NCBI GenBank assembly: GCA_945905925.1
Contig: CAMDQN010000032.1
Span: forward strand, 1-52,419
Direction of reading: 5' to 3'
DNA length: 52,419 nucleotides
Source: Singulisphaera sp. GP187
GTDB lineage: Bacteria; Planctomycetota; Planctomycetia; Gemmatales; Gemmataceae
Under the pieces are notes generated by a model. The model worked only from the letters and a program-made list of their open reading frames with translations, was not told the DNA's origin and made no database searches. Shown piece by piece: positions 7,084 to 15,731 of the stretch. The position numbers and the translations under genes are program-made. Each line of letters opens with the position of its first letter. The stretch's first letter is position 1.

Positions 7084-8643
7084 TTACTTGCGGCGCAGAT
7101 CCCAGCAGTAGATGCCGTCGGCCCCGCGGAGGTACAGGTGACCCGCGACGACCGGGTGGCTGATCGGCATCTCGTAGCCGGTCGCGTCGTAGTGCGGGGT
7201 GTTCCACGGCTTGCCCATCGGCTTGAAGGTGTCGGCGGTCGTGCCGAGCATGAGCACGTCGTGGGTGCTCCCGTGCTGGCTGTCCGGCTCGTGGAAGAAC
7301 CTCCCTTCGGCACAGTACCCGTGGCTCTCCTGGTCGGTCTTCGCGCCGTCGAAGCGGGCCAGCACCTTCCCGCTGTTCACGTCGAGCATGGCGGTTCCGG
7401 CCTTGGTGCGAACAAAGGCGCGGTCCTTCCACACCGGCAGCCCGCTCATGCCGCCACTGACGAATCCGACCTTCTCGTCGCCGGTGTGCTCCCAGAGTTT
7501 CTTCGCGCCGGCCGGGGTGATCTTCCAGCCGCTCGCGCGGCCCAGCAACTTCTCGTCGCCGGGGCCGAGCGGTTCCTTGCCGGCGTTCAGCAGTAGTACG
7601 TCGCCCGCGACGGAGAGCGTCGATTCCTGCCGGCCCGTGTCGAGCGTCCACCGCTCCTTGCCGGTGAGCGGGTCGAGACAGCGCACCTTGCCGTCGACGT
7701 TCCCGCAAAGGACCGATTCGCCGCCCGCGTGAACCCAGCGCGTCGGGGTGGCGTGGTGGGCGAGGCACTTCGGCACCTGCCAGAGTTTCTTGCCGGTCGC
7801 GCCGTCGAACCCGATCAGCCCGCCCTGGAAGTCCGGGCACACCAGCACGCCGGCGGCGAACGTCGAGCCGTGGCAGTGCCCGCGGTTGATCCCGCCGAAC
7901 GACTTCTTCTCGGCCAGCCCCTTCTTCTTGACCTCTTCGAGTTTCAGGTGTTCGGCCCCGAGGTCGCCCTCCCACACGAGCTTGCCGGTCGCAGCGTCGA
8001 GGCAGTACACGCGGCACGTCGAACCGATCACATAGACCCGACCGCCGAACACGGCCCCGGTGTGGTTGGTGATGATGCTCTTGTGGTCGGTCCAGTTCAA
8101 CCCCTTGTCCTTGAACACCTGCTTCCAGAGAGTCTTGCCGGTGGCCGCGTCTACGGCGAGCACCACGTCGTCGGCCGAGACTCTCCAATAGTCCGGGGTC
8201 CAGGTGCCCGGTCCCAGGTCCCGCTTCTTCTGCTCACCCGCGTCCACGACCTCGCCGCTGGGAACGAAGTAGCTGGCGAACACTTTCCCATCCGCGACCA
8301 GCAGGCTGGTCGCCCCGCCGCCGGGCAGCGGGATGCCGCCGCCGGACGTCGCCTCGCCGCCAGCCGCGAGCGGAATCTTGATGGGCTTGAAGTCCTTGAG
8401 CGAGATGCCATGCCAGCCGTGCCCTCCGTACCGCGGACTCTGCGCGGCACCGGGCGGCGTCGGCTCCTGGCTCTTCCACACCAGTCGGGCGTCCTTCAGG
8501 TCGTCCACGAGCGTCAGCCCGCAGTCGGTGGCGCTGAAGTTCCCGTTCGGCCCCTGGTAGCACGGCCACGACGGATTCTCTGCAGCCGAGACGGTTCCCG
8601 TGAGCAATCCGAAAACAGCGAAGACAAGCGGAGCAGTCTTCAT
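7084..8643 (-). CDS. Secreted PQQ-like beta-propeller protein
   Basis: 519 residues with a Sec signal (MKTAPLVFAVFGLLTGTVSA) and a good ribosome-binding site (AGAGGGAAATCC before ATG). Residues about 26-35 carry the W-x-x-YQGPNGN opening seen in planctomycete PQQ-repeat proteins. Repeats then recur with the A-x-D-A-ATGK-x-LW signature (for example AVDAATGKTLWK, CLDAATGKLVWE, GFDGATGKKLW, CLDPLTGKERW), as in BamB and quinoprotein propellers. Whether it binds PQQ cannot be told; most of these are non-catalytic propellers. It is in the minus-strand run between the repeat protein (74 bases upstream) and the DUF1080 gene (24 bases downstream). Confidence 0.88.
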   Translation of the reverse strand: MKTAPLVFAVFGLLTGTVSAAENPSWPCYQGPNGNFSATDCGLTLVDDLKDARLVWKSQEPTPPGAAQSPRYGGHGWHGISLKDFKPIKIPLAAGGEATSGGGIPLPGGGATSLLVADGKVFASYFVPSGEVVDAGEQKKRDLGPGTWTPDYWRVSADDVVLAVDAATGKTLWKQVFKDKGLNWTDHKSIITNHTGAVFGGRVYVIGSTCRVYCLDAATGKLVWEGDLGAEHLKLEEVKKKGLAEKKSFGGINRGHCHGSTFAAGVLVCPDFQGGLIGFDGATGKKLWQVPKCLAHHATPTRWVHAGGESVLCGNVDGKVRCLDPLTGKERWTLDTGRQESTLSVAGDVLLLNAGKEPLGPGDEKLLGRASGWKITPAGAKKLWEHTGDEKVGFVSGGMSGLPVWKDRAFVRTKAGTAMLDVNSGKVLARFDGAKTDQESHGYCAEGRFFHEPDSQHGSTHDVLMLGTTADTFKPMGKPWNTPHYDATGYEMPISHPVVAGHLYLRGADGIYCWDLRRK

Positions 8644-8716
8644 GGATTTCCCTCTTTCTCCTTCGGGTTCGGCTGCGAAGTTCGTTGAGCCATGACGCTT
8701 GCCCTCGCCGAACCGG

Positions 8717-9874
8717 TTACTTCGTCTTCTTCCCGCCGCCGACGGTGATGGCGAGTGCCGTCTTCTTATCGACGGTCAGGCTCAGGGTTGCCGTCACGCC
8801 CGTCTTGACGTCGGTGAGTTTCTTGGCCTCGCCATCGACGCTGACCTTGGCGTCCTTGCCAACGGCAATGGTCTGGTCGGGTTCGCTGCCGGTCTTGATT
8901 TTCCTGCCTTCCAGCGTGATCGTGTTCGCCGTCGCGTCCACCGCCTTCACCGTGCCGGCAATCGTCCCGCCGTTGACGACGACCGCGGTCGCGCTCTTCT
9001 TGTCTTCGGTGAGCGTCAACAGGACCACAGCGCCGGCCTTGACATCACCCAGCTTCTTGGCCTGGCCATCAACACTGATCTTGGCGTCCTGGGCGACGGC
9101 GATGGTCTGGTCGGGTTCGCTGCCGGTCTTGCTTTTCTTGCCTTCCAGCGTGATCGTGCTCGCCGTCGCGTCCACCGCTTTCACCGTGCGGGCTTCGGGT
9201 TTCTTGTCGGCGGCGACATTCCGCTTGGTGCCGTCGTCCAGGATCTTGAGGCTGGCACGCAGATCCTGAACCTTCGCGCGCCGTTGTTCCAGGTCTTGCT
9301 TGTTGTCGCCCACCAAGGCGGGCACCAAGACCTCCTCGCCGAGGAGAATCTTGGCCACGGCGTCGCCGAGCTTCTCGGCGGTTCCGCAATAGCGGCTAAG
9401 CATATCTGGCTCACCGTAGCTCAGAACCCAACACTTGCTGTCGCCGACGTAGGAAATCATGTACCAGGAGCCGTCGATGTACAGATGACCTTGGGCACGG
9501 GTCGTCTTTCCCAGCTCAAGGCGCTCCGGGATCGGTCCGCCGGCGTTGTCAATCCGCGCGAACAGCAGAGCGGCCTTTCCCTCGGCCACCCCGGCGAGAA
9601 TGGTCTTCGTCCCTTTGACACCCGGGGCGCAGACGAACTTCGCGAAAGCACCTTCCGGCAGTGCTCCTTGGACCTTCAGTTCCTTGACGGACTTGAAGAT
9701 GATGACCCCTTTCTCCGCACTGAACTTCTCGACCTTCAGCGTGTGAATGTGAGTTGACTGGCGACACACGTCACCCAAGGTCGGCGGCGGACGCTTGATG
9801 AAGCCTTCGGCCGGCTGGGGATACACGGCCAGCAGGAAGGCGGCCGCCAAGGTGGGGCGGAACAACTTGAACAT
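8717..9874 (-). CDS. Secreted protein with two 78-residue C-terminal repeats
   Basis: 385 residues with a Sec signal (FRPTLAAAFLLAVYPQPAEG) and an AAGGAG ribosome-binding site. Residues about 30-215 are a unique region of unknown function (GDVCRQSTHIHTLKVEKF and following). The C-terminal 156 residues are two tandem copies of a 78-residue unit starting TVKAVDATA and containing ITLEG, TGSEPDQTIAV, DAKVSVDG and AKKL-x-DVK. Each unit looks like a small beta domain of the kind found repeated in planctomycete secreted proteins. The 143-base gap upstream contains GGAACTT on the minus strand (9962-9968), a possible ECF-type -35, so it may have its own promoter within the run. No catalytic motif is seen. 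Confidence 0.75.
   Translation of the reverse strand: MFKLFRPTLAAAFLLAVYPQPAEGFIKRPPPTLGDVCRQSTHIHTLKVEKFSAEKGVIIFKSVKELKVQGALPEGAFAKFVCAPGVKGTKTILAGVAEGKAALLFARIDNAGGPIPERLELGKTTRAQGHLYIDGSWYMISYVGDSKCWVLSYGEPDMLSRYCGTAEKLGDAVAKILLGEEVLVPALVGDNKQDLEQRRAKVQDLRASLKILDDGTKRNVAADKKPEARTVKAVDATASTITLEGKKSKTGSEPDQTIAVAQDAKISVDGQAKKLGDVKAGAVVLLTLTEDKKSATAVVVNGGTIAGTVKAVDATANTITLEGRKIKTGSEPDQTIAVGKDAKVSVDGEAKKLTDVKTGVTATLSLTVDKKTALAITVGGGKKTK
8720..9187 (-). repeat. Two tandem 234-bp in-frame repeats
   Basis: Units 8954-9187 and 8720-8953 are each exactly 234 bases (78 codons). They share long near-identical runs; for example, the stretch encoding TGSEPDQTIAV is spaced by 234 bases between copies. 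They fill the C-terminus of the gene up to its stop codon. The exact register and high identity point to a fairly recent in-frame duplication. Confidence 0.85.
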
Positions 9875-10017
9875 CTCGAAACTCCTTCAAGGAACTTGCG
9901 GGCGAAGCGAGACCCGGGAAGCACGATGCCGCCTGGTGCGGATTCGGAACGGCTCGAAAACAAGTTCCCGATATTCCCACCCCGGGCAGGCGGCGATGAG
10001 AAGTGTCCCGGCGCGCA

Positions 10018-11001
10018 TCACTTCTTCTCCCCGGATTTCGGCAGCGCGGCTTCGAGTTCGCGGTACGCCTGCACCGCCTGCCAGGCGGACTTCTGTAGTT
10101 TGGCCGCTTCCTCGGGGGTGAGTTCCACGTTGGCTTCCTTCTCGCTGTACCCGCGCAGCTTGTAGACCGGCAACCCCTCGGGGCTCTTGTCAAACATCGC
10201 GGCGTAGAACATACAGGCGTAGAGGTAGGTCGTGCGGGCGTCCGGGTGGCCGCCGCCCCACTTGACCGGCGTCGTCGCGGCGAGCTTGCCCGACCTGTGC
10301 AGTTGCTCGGCGAACGAGGTCGGCACGAGTTTCACCTTCAACTCGCGGGCGATTGGGGCGTACCGCTTCAGGTCTTCGGTGCCGCCCCACGGGAGCCAGA
10401 CGATCGGCACGACCTTGTGCTCCCGGGCCGCATCGGCGAACGTCTTCACCCGCTTCGTGATCTCCTCGTCGTCGGCCGCGTAGTCGTCGGTGAAGAACAG
10501 CAGAAATACGTAGTCCCACCGGGGATCCTTCGCCCGGGCCGACTCGATCTCCTTCTCGCGGAGTTGGTCCTTCAGCGTGATCTTGTAGGAACCGGGGTAG
10601 CCCTCGCCCTTGTCGGGATCCTTGGCGATCTGCTCGCGCACCTTGGCGACGCCGCGTTCCGCGCCGGCCACGAAATCCTTTGTGTCGCCGGTGAGCCACT
10701 TCATCGCCCGCCCGTCCTTCAGGTGCCAACTCAGTGGCGCGCCGGCCGAGGTGAACGGCATCACCTCGGCGTCCCGCTTCTGCCCCGCCGCGACGAACGC
10801 TTCGAGCAACCGCGGCAAGTGGTTCCAGTGCGAGTAGCTGTTGGCGACGAACAGGATGCGGACCTTCTCCGCCTTCGGAGGCTCGTCGGCTCGCACCGCG
10901 GTCGGCAAAAGGCACGCCACCGCGACCGCGATCACGGCGGCGACGAACGAATTGCACGACCCGTCTGGTCGGGGAGAGCGGGTGGGAGTTGTGGGTGCCA
11001 T
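10018..11001 (-). CDS. Secreted SGNH/GDSL-hydrolase-like protein
   Basis: 327 residues. The start at 11001 has GGAGG at the right spacing. A basic N-terminus and hydrophobic stretch (VAAVIAVAVACLLPTAVRA) form a signal peptide. The mature protein opens with ILFVANSYSHWNHLPRLLEA, which resembles the G-N-S-Y block I of SGNH hydrolases and DUF4886 proteins, with Ala in place of the usual Gly. A late VKWGGGHPDARTTYL segment could supply the Asp-x-x-His-like part of block V, though not in canonical form. It is 101 bases from the ThuA-like gene upstream. The hydrolase call is tentative because of the altered block I. Confidence 0.6.
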   Translation of the reverse strand: MAPTTPTRSPRPDGSCNSFVAAVIAVAVACLLPTAVRADEPPKAEKVRILFVANSYSHWNHLPRLLEAFVAAGQKRDAEVMPFTSAGAPLSWHLKDGRAMKWLTGDTKDFVAGAERGVAKVREQIAKDPDKGEGYPGSYKITLKDQLREKEIESARAKDPRWDYVFLLFFTDDYAADDEEITKRVKTFADAAREHKVVPIVWLPWGGTEDLKRYAPIARELKVKLVPTSFAEQLHRSGKLAATTPVKWGGGHPDARTTYLYACMFYAAMFDKSPEGLPVYKLRGYSEKEANVELTPEEAAKLQKSAWQAVQAYRELEAALPKSGEKK

Positions 11002-11102
11002 CGAGGTTCCTCCGGTTGGGGGCGGTGCTGGACGAACTCTGAATCCCTATCGGGCCCATCGGGCAACTTGAGGAATGAAGGCCACGATCCTGCCGACACG
11101 CG

Positions 11103-11936
11103 TCACTTCTTGTAGTCGGCCTCGGTCTTCTCGGCGGCCCAGAACAGCGCCCGAGCCAGCATCACGCGGACGCTCTCCTGCGCCTCGATGTCGCGCGGGT
11201 CGTGGACCGTGTAGAACGTCCGCTGTTTCGTGTCCTTGTTGATCCGGCACCACGTCTCCGGCTCCTTCGAGTCCTTCATTTCGATCAGCACGGTCACGTC
11301 GTCGGCGACCAGCTTGTGCTTGTAGCCGCGGTCGGTGAGGGTGAACTTCGTCAACTCCGTCAGCCCCTTCACGGTCGGGTGATCGGCGGCGCCTTCCTTG
11401 AGCTGCTGCGTGCCGCCGTGGTGCCCGGCGAACCCTCCCCCGAAGATCAGGTCGCCGTAACCGCCGCTGAAACCGCCGGGATTCTTGAGGGAGGCGAATT
11501 CGCTCCCCTTCGGCAGCTTCAGGCCCAGCCCGTGGTGGGATCGTCGGCCACCGACGACAGGCTTCGTCGTCAGGAGCTTGAGGAGCAGTTCGGACTGCTT
11601 CTCGTTGAGGTTGACGTGGGTCAGCGCGGTGAAGATTACGTCCGCCTTCGCGGCCTTGTCGAGGTCGGGGATCTCCGGCGGGTTGGCGTAGTAGGCCTTC
11701 CGCTCGGTCTCCGGAGTGTCCTTGGTCGGCTGGGGCGTGGCCGGCTCGATCCACGTCACCTCGACGCGGTAGTTCCCTTCGAGCCACTTGCGGAACGCCT
11801 CCAGACCGGCCTTCCGGTCCCACGGCTCGATGGGGATCAGCATCGCCACCTTCAGCGGTGGCTTCTTGTCGTCGGCACGGGCGACGGAACCGGCGAGCAG
11901 CGCCAGCAGTGTCATGATGAGAACGCGGAATCGCAT
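11103..11936 (-). CDS. Secreted ThuA-like protein
   Basis: 277 residues from ATG at 11936, chosen because CGAGAGGAGACGCTC before it is a strong ribosome-binding site and the product then begins with a signal peptide (MRFRVLIMTLLALLAGSVARA). The mature part fits the ThuA (trehalose-utilisation, class I glutamine-amidotransferase-like) family: KVAMLIPIEPWD at the start, a middle FGGGFAGHHGGTQ segment, and DHPTVKGL, the counterpart of the family's D-HP-I-x-x-G. ThuA proteins act on sugars or polyols; the substrate here is unknown. It follows the DUF1552 gene by 20 bases. Confidence 0.75.
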   Translation of the reverse strand: MRFRVLIMTLLALLAGSVARADDKKPPLKVAMLIPIEPWDRKAGLEAFRKWLEGNYRVEVTWIEPATPQPTKDTPETERKAYYANPPEIPDLDKAAKADVIFTALTHVNLNEKQSELLLKLLTTKPVVGGRRSHHGLGLKLPKGSEFASLKNPGGFSGGYGDLIFGGGFAGHHGGTQQLKEGAADHPTVKGLTELTKFTLTDRGYKHKLVADDVTVLIEMKDSKEPETWCRINKDTKQRTFYTVHDPRDIEAQESVRVMLARALFWAAEKTEADYKK

Positions 11937-11956
11937 GAGCGTCTCCTCTCGGGTGT

Positions 11957-13270
11957 TCAATCGAGGCTCTTGAGTGGCCCGGTGCTGTCGCCCAGCCGCG
12001 CGGCCGGCGCGCCGACGCGGTCGAGCATCGACAGCCACAGGTTCGTGAGCGGGGTGTTCGCAGGGTAGCGGACGTGGCGGCCCGGCTTGAGTGACCCGCC
12101 GCCCTTGCCCGCGAGCAGGATCGGCAGGTCCTTGTGGTCGTGCCGGTCGCCGTCGCCCAACCCACTTCCGTAGGCAATCATGCAGTTGTCGAGCAGCGTG
12201 CCGCTGCCCTCGCGGACCGTCTTCAGCCGGTTGAGGACGTGGGCGAACTGCGTGAGGTGGTGCCGCTCGATCTGGAGGATCTGTTTGACCATATCCTCCT
12301 TGCCGCCGTGGTGCGACAGGTTGTGGTGGGCGGCCTTGACCCCCAGTTCGGGGTACGATCGGACGCTCTGCTCGGAGTCGAAGATGAACGAACAGACGCG
12401 CGTCACGTCGGTCTGGAAGGCGAGCACCATCAGGTCGCCCAGTAACCGGACGTAGGGGGCGAAGTCGCTCGGGATCTTCTCATCCGGGCGAACCGCACCT
12501 TCGGGCAGTTTCGGCACCGGCAGCGACTCGGCACGCTGGATTCGCCCCTCCACGTCGCGCACTGATGTCAGGTACTCGTCGATCTTGTGCCGGTCGTCGG
12601 TGCTGACCTTCCGCCCGAGTGCGGCCGCCTCATCCCCGACCGTGTCGAGGATGCTCCGTCGGGTGTCGGCCTGCCTGGCGTCGGTCGGCTTGCCGGTCCC
12701 GAAGAGGCGGTCGAAGACGGCCCGCGGAGAGGGCTCCGAAGGCAGCGGCTGCGTGGGGGACGTCCACGACATGGTGCTGGACACCACGCACGGGAAGCCG
12801 TCGCACGACGACCCGCCGACGCGCTTGCAGCCCATCTCCAGTGACGGCAACCGGGTGAGGTGGCCGAGCCTTGCGGCCGCGACCTGGTCGGCGGAGACGC
12901 CACAGCGGGCGTCGCGGCGCGGCTGGACGCCGGTGAGGAACGTTCCCATCGCCGGAGCGTGGTTGCCGCCGTCGTGACCGCCCTGCAGCGCCGCCAACCC
13001 CGAGAGGACGGAGAAGTCCCCGCGCAGCTTCGCCAGCGGCTTCAGGAGATCGGGCAGTTCGTAGTCCGCGCCCTCCGTCGCGGGCGTCCACTGCTTCATC
13101 TGAATGCCGTTGGGCACGTACACGAACGCCATCCGCACCGGCGGCTTCGGTGCCCCGCCGGCCGCGAACCCGCGCGGGGTCATTGCTTCCAGCCACGGCA
13201 GCGCAATGGTCGCGCCGAGGCCGCGCAAGACCGTACGCCGGGAGAGCGGTTCGTTCGACAACACGTTCAC
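11957..13270 (-). CDS. Tat-exported DUF1552 protein
   Basis: 437 residues. The start is GTG at 13270, overlapping the TGA of the upstream cytochrome-type gene (GTGA). A twin-arginine signal (SRRTVLRGLGATIALPWLEA) lies at residues 9-28. Family blocks: an FVYVPNG-I segment near residue 48, GGNHAPAMGTFLTG near 103, a middle EYLTSVRDVEGRI coiled segment, and DNCMIAYGSGLGDGDRHDHKDLP near 365. DUF1552 is related to DUF1501 and its biochemical role is not established. The four-base overlap suggests it is made in step with the DUF1592-type protein upstream, a pairing repeated at 17.3-20.8 and 38.8-42.7 kb. Confidence 0.9.
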   Translation of the reverse strand: MNVLSNEPLSRRTVLRGLGATIALPWLEAMTPRGFAAGGAPKPPVRMAFVYVPNGIQMKQWTPATEGADYELPDLLKPLAKLRGDFSVLSGLAALQGGHDGGNHAPAMGTFLTGVQPRRDARCGVSADQVAAARLGHLTRLPSLEMGCKRVGGSSCDGFPCVVSSTMSWTSPTQPLPSEPSPRAVFDRLFGTGKPTDARQADTRRSILDTVGDEAAALGRKVSTDDRHKIDEYLTSVRDVEGRIQRAESLPVPKLPEGAVRPDEKIPSDFAPYVRLLGDLMVLAFQTDVTRVCSFIFDSEQSVRSYPELGVKAAHHNLSHHGGKEDMVKQILQIERHHLTQFAHVLNRLKTVREGSGTLLDNCMIAYGSGLGDGDRHDHKDLPILLAGKGGGSLKPGRHVRYPANTPLTNLWLSMLDRVGAPAARLGDSTGPLKSLD

Positions 13271-15636
13271 GGTTTATCCCCCTTGGTGCCGCGGCGCAGG
13301 CGGAACGGGTCGCTCTTGACCACTTCGAGAATCAGTGTCCGGAACAGGTAGTCGTCCTTCGCCACCGCGGCCGCGATGGCGTCCACGGTCGGGGCGTCGT
13401 AGTCCCCGAGGCCGCGGCCCAGCGCGTAGGTGAGCAACTTCTCGGTCAGGCACCGGGCGAACCGGTCCTTCCGCTCAAGAAGGATCTTGCGCAGACCGTC
13501 GGGACCGCGGAACTTCGTGCCGTCGGGTAGTTCCCCGGCGTCGTCGATCGGCTTCTTGCCGTCCGTCTCGCGGAACTGGCCCAGCACGTCGAACTTCTCC
13601 AGGGCGAAGCCGAGCGGGTCGATCTTGGCGTGACACGCGGCGCATGCGGCCTTGCCCCGGTGCAATTCCAGCCGTGCCCGCAGCGTCTCTACCCGCGCCT
13701 TCGGGTCGGCGGGTTGATCGAGTGGGGGCACGTCGGCCGGGGGCGGAGGCGGCGGGGAGCCGAGGACGTTCTCCAGCACCCAGATGCCGCGCTTGACCGG
13801 CGACGTGCGGTCCGGGGCGCTGGTCATCGTCAGCACGCTGGCGTGGGTCAACACCCCGGCGCGCGGGCCGTCCGCCGGCAGCGCGACCTTGATGAACGCG
13901 TGCTCCGGGATCACGGCGTCCGACTTCTTCCCGCGGGCGTGCTGACCCAACCCGTAGAGGCGGGCCAGCCGGTCGTTGACGAACGTGTACCGGCCGTCGA
14001 GGAAGTCGGTGATCGGCCGGTTCTCCCGCAGCACGTGATCGAAGAAGAGGAGCGACTCGCGGGTCATCGACTCGCGCAGTCGCACCTCGAACTGGGGGCC
14101 TCGGCTCACGCGGGCGATGTTGGCGATCTCCAGCCACTGCGGCGCAAAGTTCTCAACGAAGGCGTCCGATCTCGGGTCGGCGAGCATCCGCTTCACCTGC
14201 GCGTCGAGCGTCTTCGAGAGTTCGCCCTTCGACGCGAGAGCGAGCAGTTCCTCGTCGGGCATGCTGCTCCACAGGAAGTACGAGAGCCGACTGGCGAGGT
14301 GGCACTCCGAGACGGGGTGCGGTCCTTTCTCCCGCGGCCGGTCGTCCAGTTCGACGCGGAACAGGAAGTTCGGCGACACGAGGATCGCCTGCAGACACGT
14401 CGCGATGGCCGCCTCGAACGTCTGACCGGCGGCGCGGGAGCGGTCGTACAGTTTCAGGTACCGCTCGACTTCCTCGGCGGTCGCGGGTCGGCGGAAGGCC
14501 CGGCCGGCGAAGCGGGTCAGGATCTCGCTCGCCTGCTCGCGCGGCTCCGCCTTCGGGTCACACGCCAGGATGCGCCGGCGGCCCTCGGGCGGGTCGTCCG
14601 TCGGGCCGGCCAGGTCGATGGCGTGCAACTCGAGGCCGCGGAAGTTCTCCTTGTTCCCTCCCTCGACGCGGGGCGGGTACGCGGCCTTCTTCGCCTCCAG
14701 TTCGTCCGCGGGGTTGAGCAGCGCGAGGCTCACCCGGTGTTTGCCCTTCGTCAGGGTGACGGGGATTTCAAACTTCGTGTACGCACCCTTCTCCGGCCAC
14801 GCGAACGACACCCGCTTCAGTTCCTTCCCATCGATGCTCACCAGCACCTCCGCCGGCGGGTCGTCCTTCCGCAGCGGCTTGCCTTCGAGGCGCACGACGT
14901 AGTCGCCGTCCGCAGCCGGGCGGAAGGTCGCGGCGACCGGCTCGGAGGTGAACACCAGCAGCCGGTACGGCACCTGGGTGTTCTTCGTGATGAACTGCGT
15001 GAACCCGACGCGGACGGCCGGCTCCTTCTTGCCCGTCGCCAGGGTGCGGCCGACGACGGCTTCCGCCGCGTCGAGGTAGCGTTCGAGTAGGAGGGGCGAG
15101 AGAGAAAGGGCGTCGGCGTTGTTATCGAACCCGTGGCTGGCGTCGTCGGCCGGGAAGTTGTCGGCCGGCTCGAACTCGATCATGCACAGGTCGCGAATCG
15201 TGTTGTTGTACTCGGCCCGGTTCAGCCGCCGGACGGTGGTGCGGCCGGGGTCACGCGGCTTGCCGGCGTCGGCCCGGCGAAACACGCCGCGGACCGCTTC
15301 GGCGAAGGCGTCCCGCTCGTCGGCGGTCGGCTGAGGTGCCCCCTTCGGCGGCATCTCACCGTCACGGACGGCCTTCGCGGCGTTCGACCAGACCTTGCGC
15401 CCCGCGACCAGAGACGCCTCGTCCGGGTACACGCTCAGGTCGAGATCGCCCTTCTTCTTGGTTCCGTCGTGGCATGACAAGCAGTACTTCTTGACGAACG
15501 CCGCGCCGGGGTTCGGGGCGGGCTCGGCGCGTGGTGTTTCCAGCTGCGCCGCAACCGGCGCGGGGCGCACCGAAAACCCGCCGCTCAGGACGAGACCGGC
15601 GAACGTGAGCAGGAGCGAGTACCTCAACGATCTCAC
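13267..15636 (-). CDS. Secreted planctomycete-cytochrome protein, DUF1587/1592/1588/1585 type
   Basis: 789 residues from a GTG at 15636, chosen because GTGAAGGAGTTCGTCGC precedes it and a signal peptide (YSLLLTFAGLVLSGGF) follows; the open frame continues upstream without protein-like content. A haem motif CLSCH lies at residues 52-56. RRLNRAEYNNTIRDL marks DUF1587 near 135. The central part has DUF1595/1592 blocks (RAFRRPATAEEVERY; LSYFLWSSMPDEEL). A second CAACHAKIDPLGF motif marks DUF1588, and the LLTYALGRGL region is DUF1585. It is probably an envelope c-type cytochrome. The redox partner is unknown. Confidence 0.9.
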   Translation of the reverse strand: MRSLRYSLLLTFAGLVLSGGFSVRPAPVAAQLETPRAEPAPNPGAAFVKKYCLSCHDGTKKKGDLDLSVYPDEASLVAGRKVWSNAAKAVRDGEMPPKGAPQPTADERDAFAEAVRGVFRRADAGKPRDPGRTTVRRLNRAEYNNTIRDLCMIEFEPADNFPADDASHGFDNNADALSLSPLLLERYLDAAEAVVGRTLATGKKEPAVRVGFTQFITKNTQVPYRLLVFTSEPVAATFRPAADGDYVVRLEGKPLRKDDPPAEVLVSIDGKELKRVSFAWPEKGAYTKFEIPVTLTKGKHRVSLALLNPADELEAKKAAYPPRVEGGNKENFRGLELHAIDLAGPTDDPPEGRRRILACDPKAEPREQASEILTRFAGRAFRRPATAEEVERYLKLYDRSRAAGQTFEAAIATCLQAILVSPNFLFRVELDDRPREKGPHPVSECHLASRLSYFLWSSMPDEELLALASKGELSKTLDAQVKRMLADPRSDAFVENFAPQWLEIANIARVSRGPQFEVRLRESMTRESLLFFDHVLRENRPITDFLDGRYTFVNDRLARLYGLGQHARGKKSDAVIPEHAFIKVALPADGPRAGVLTHASVLTMTSAPDRTSPVKRGIWVLENVLGSPPPPPPADVPPLDQPADPKARVETLRARLELHRGKAACAACHAKIDPLGFALEKFDVLGQFRETDGKKPIDDAGELPDGTKFRGPDGLRKILLERKDRFARCLTEKLLTYALGRGLGDYDAPTVDAIAAAVAKDDYLFRTLILEVVKSDPFRLRRGTKGDKP

Positions 15637-15731
15637 GCGACGAACTCCTTCACCACTCGATCCGCCCCGCCAGTCAGGCGGAAGTCCCGCCCCTGGTGGC
15701 GAGAGGTCAACCGTTCTCGGTCGAGGGACCG

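Noticed and set aside
4849-7596. Very long plus-strand open frame of about 915 codons opposite the DUF1501, DUF1080 and PQQ genes
   Set aside because: It is antisense to three clear genes, is rich in Arg/Val/Ala/Gly with no domain, and arises from high GC at third positions. The same reasoning removed the long antisense frames at 13630-15090, 17686-19911 and 33936-36362.
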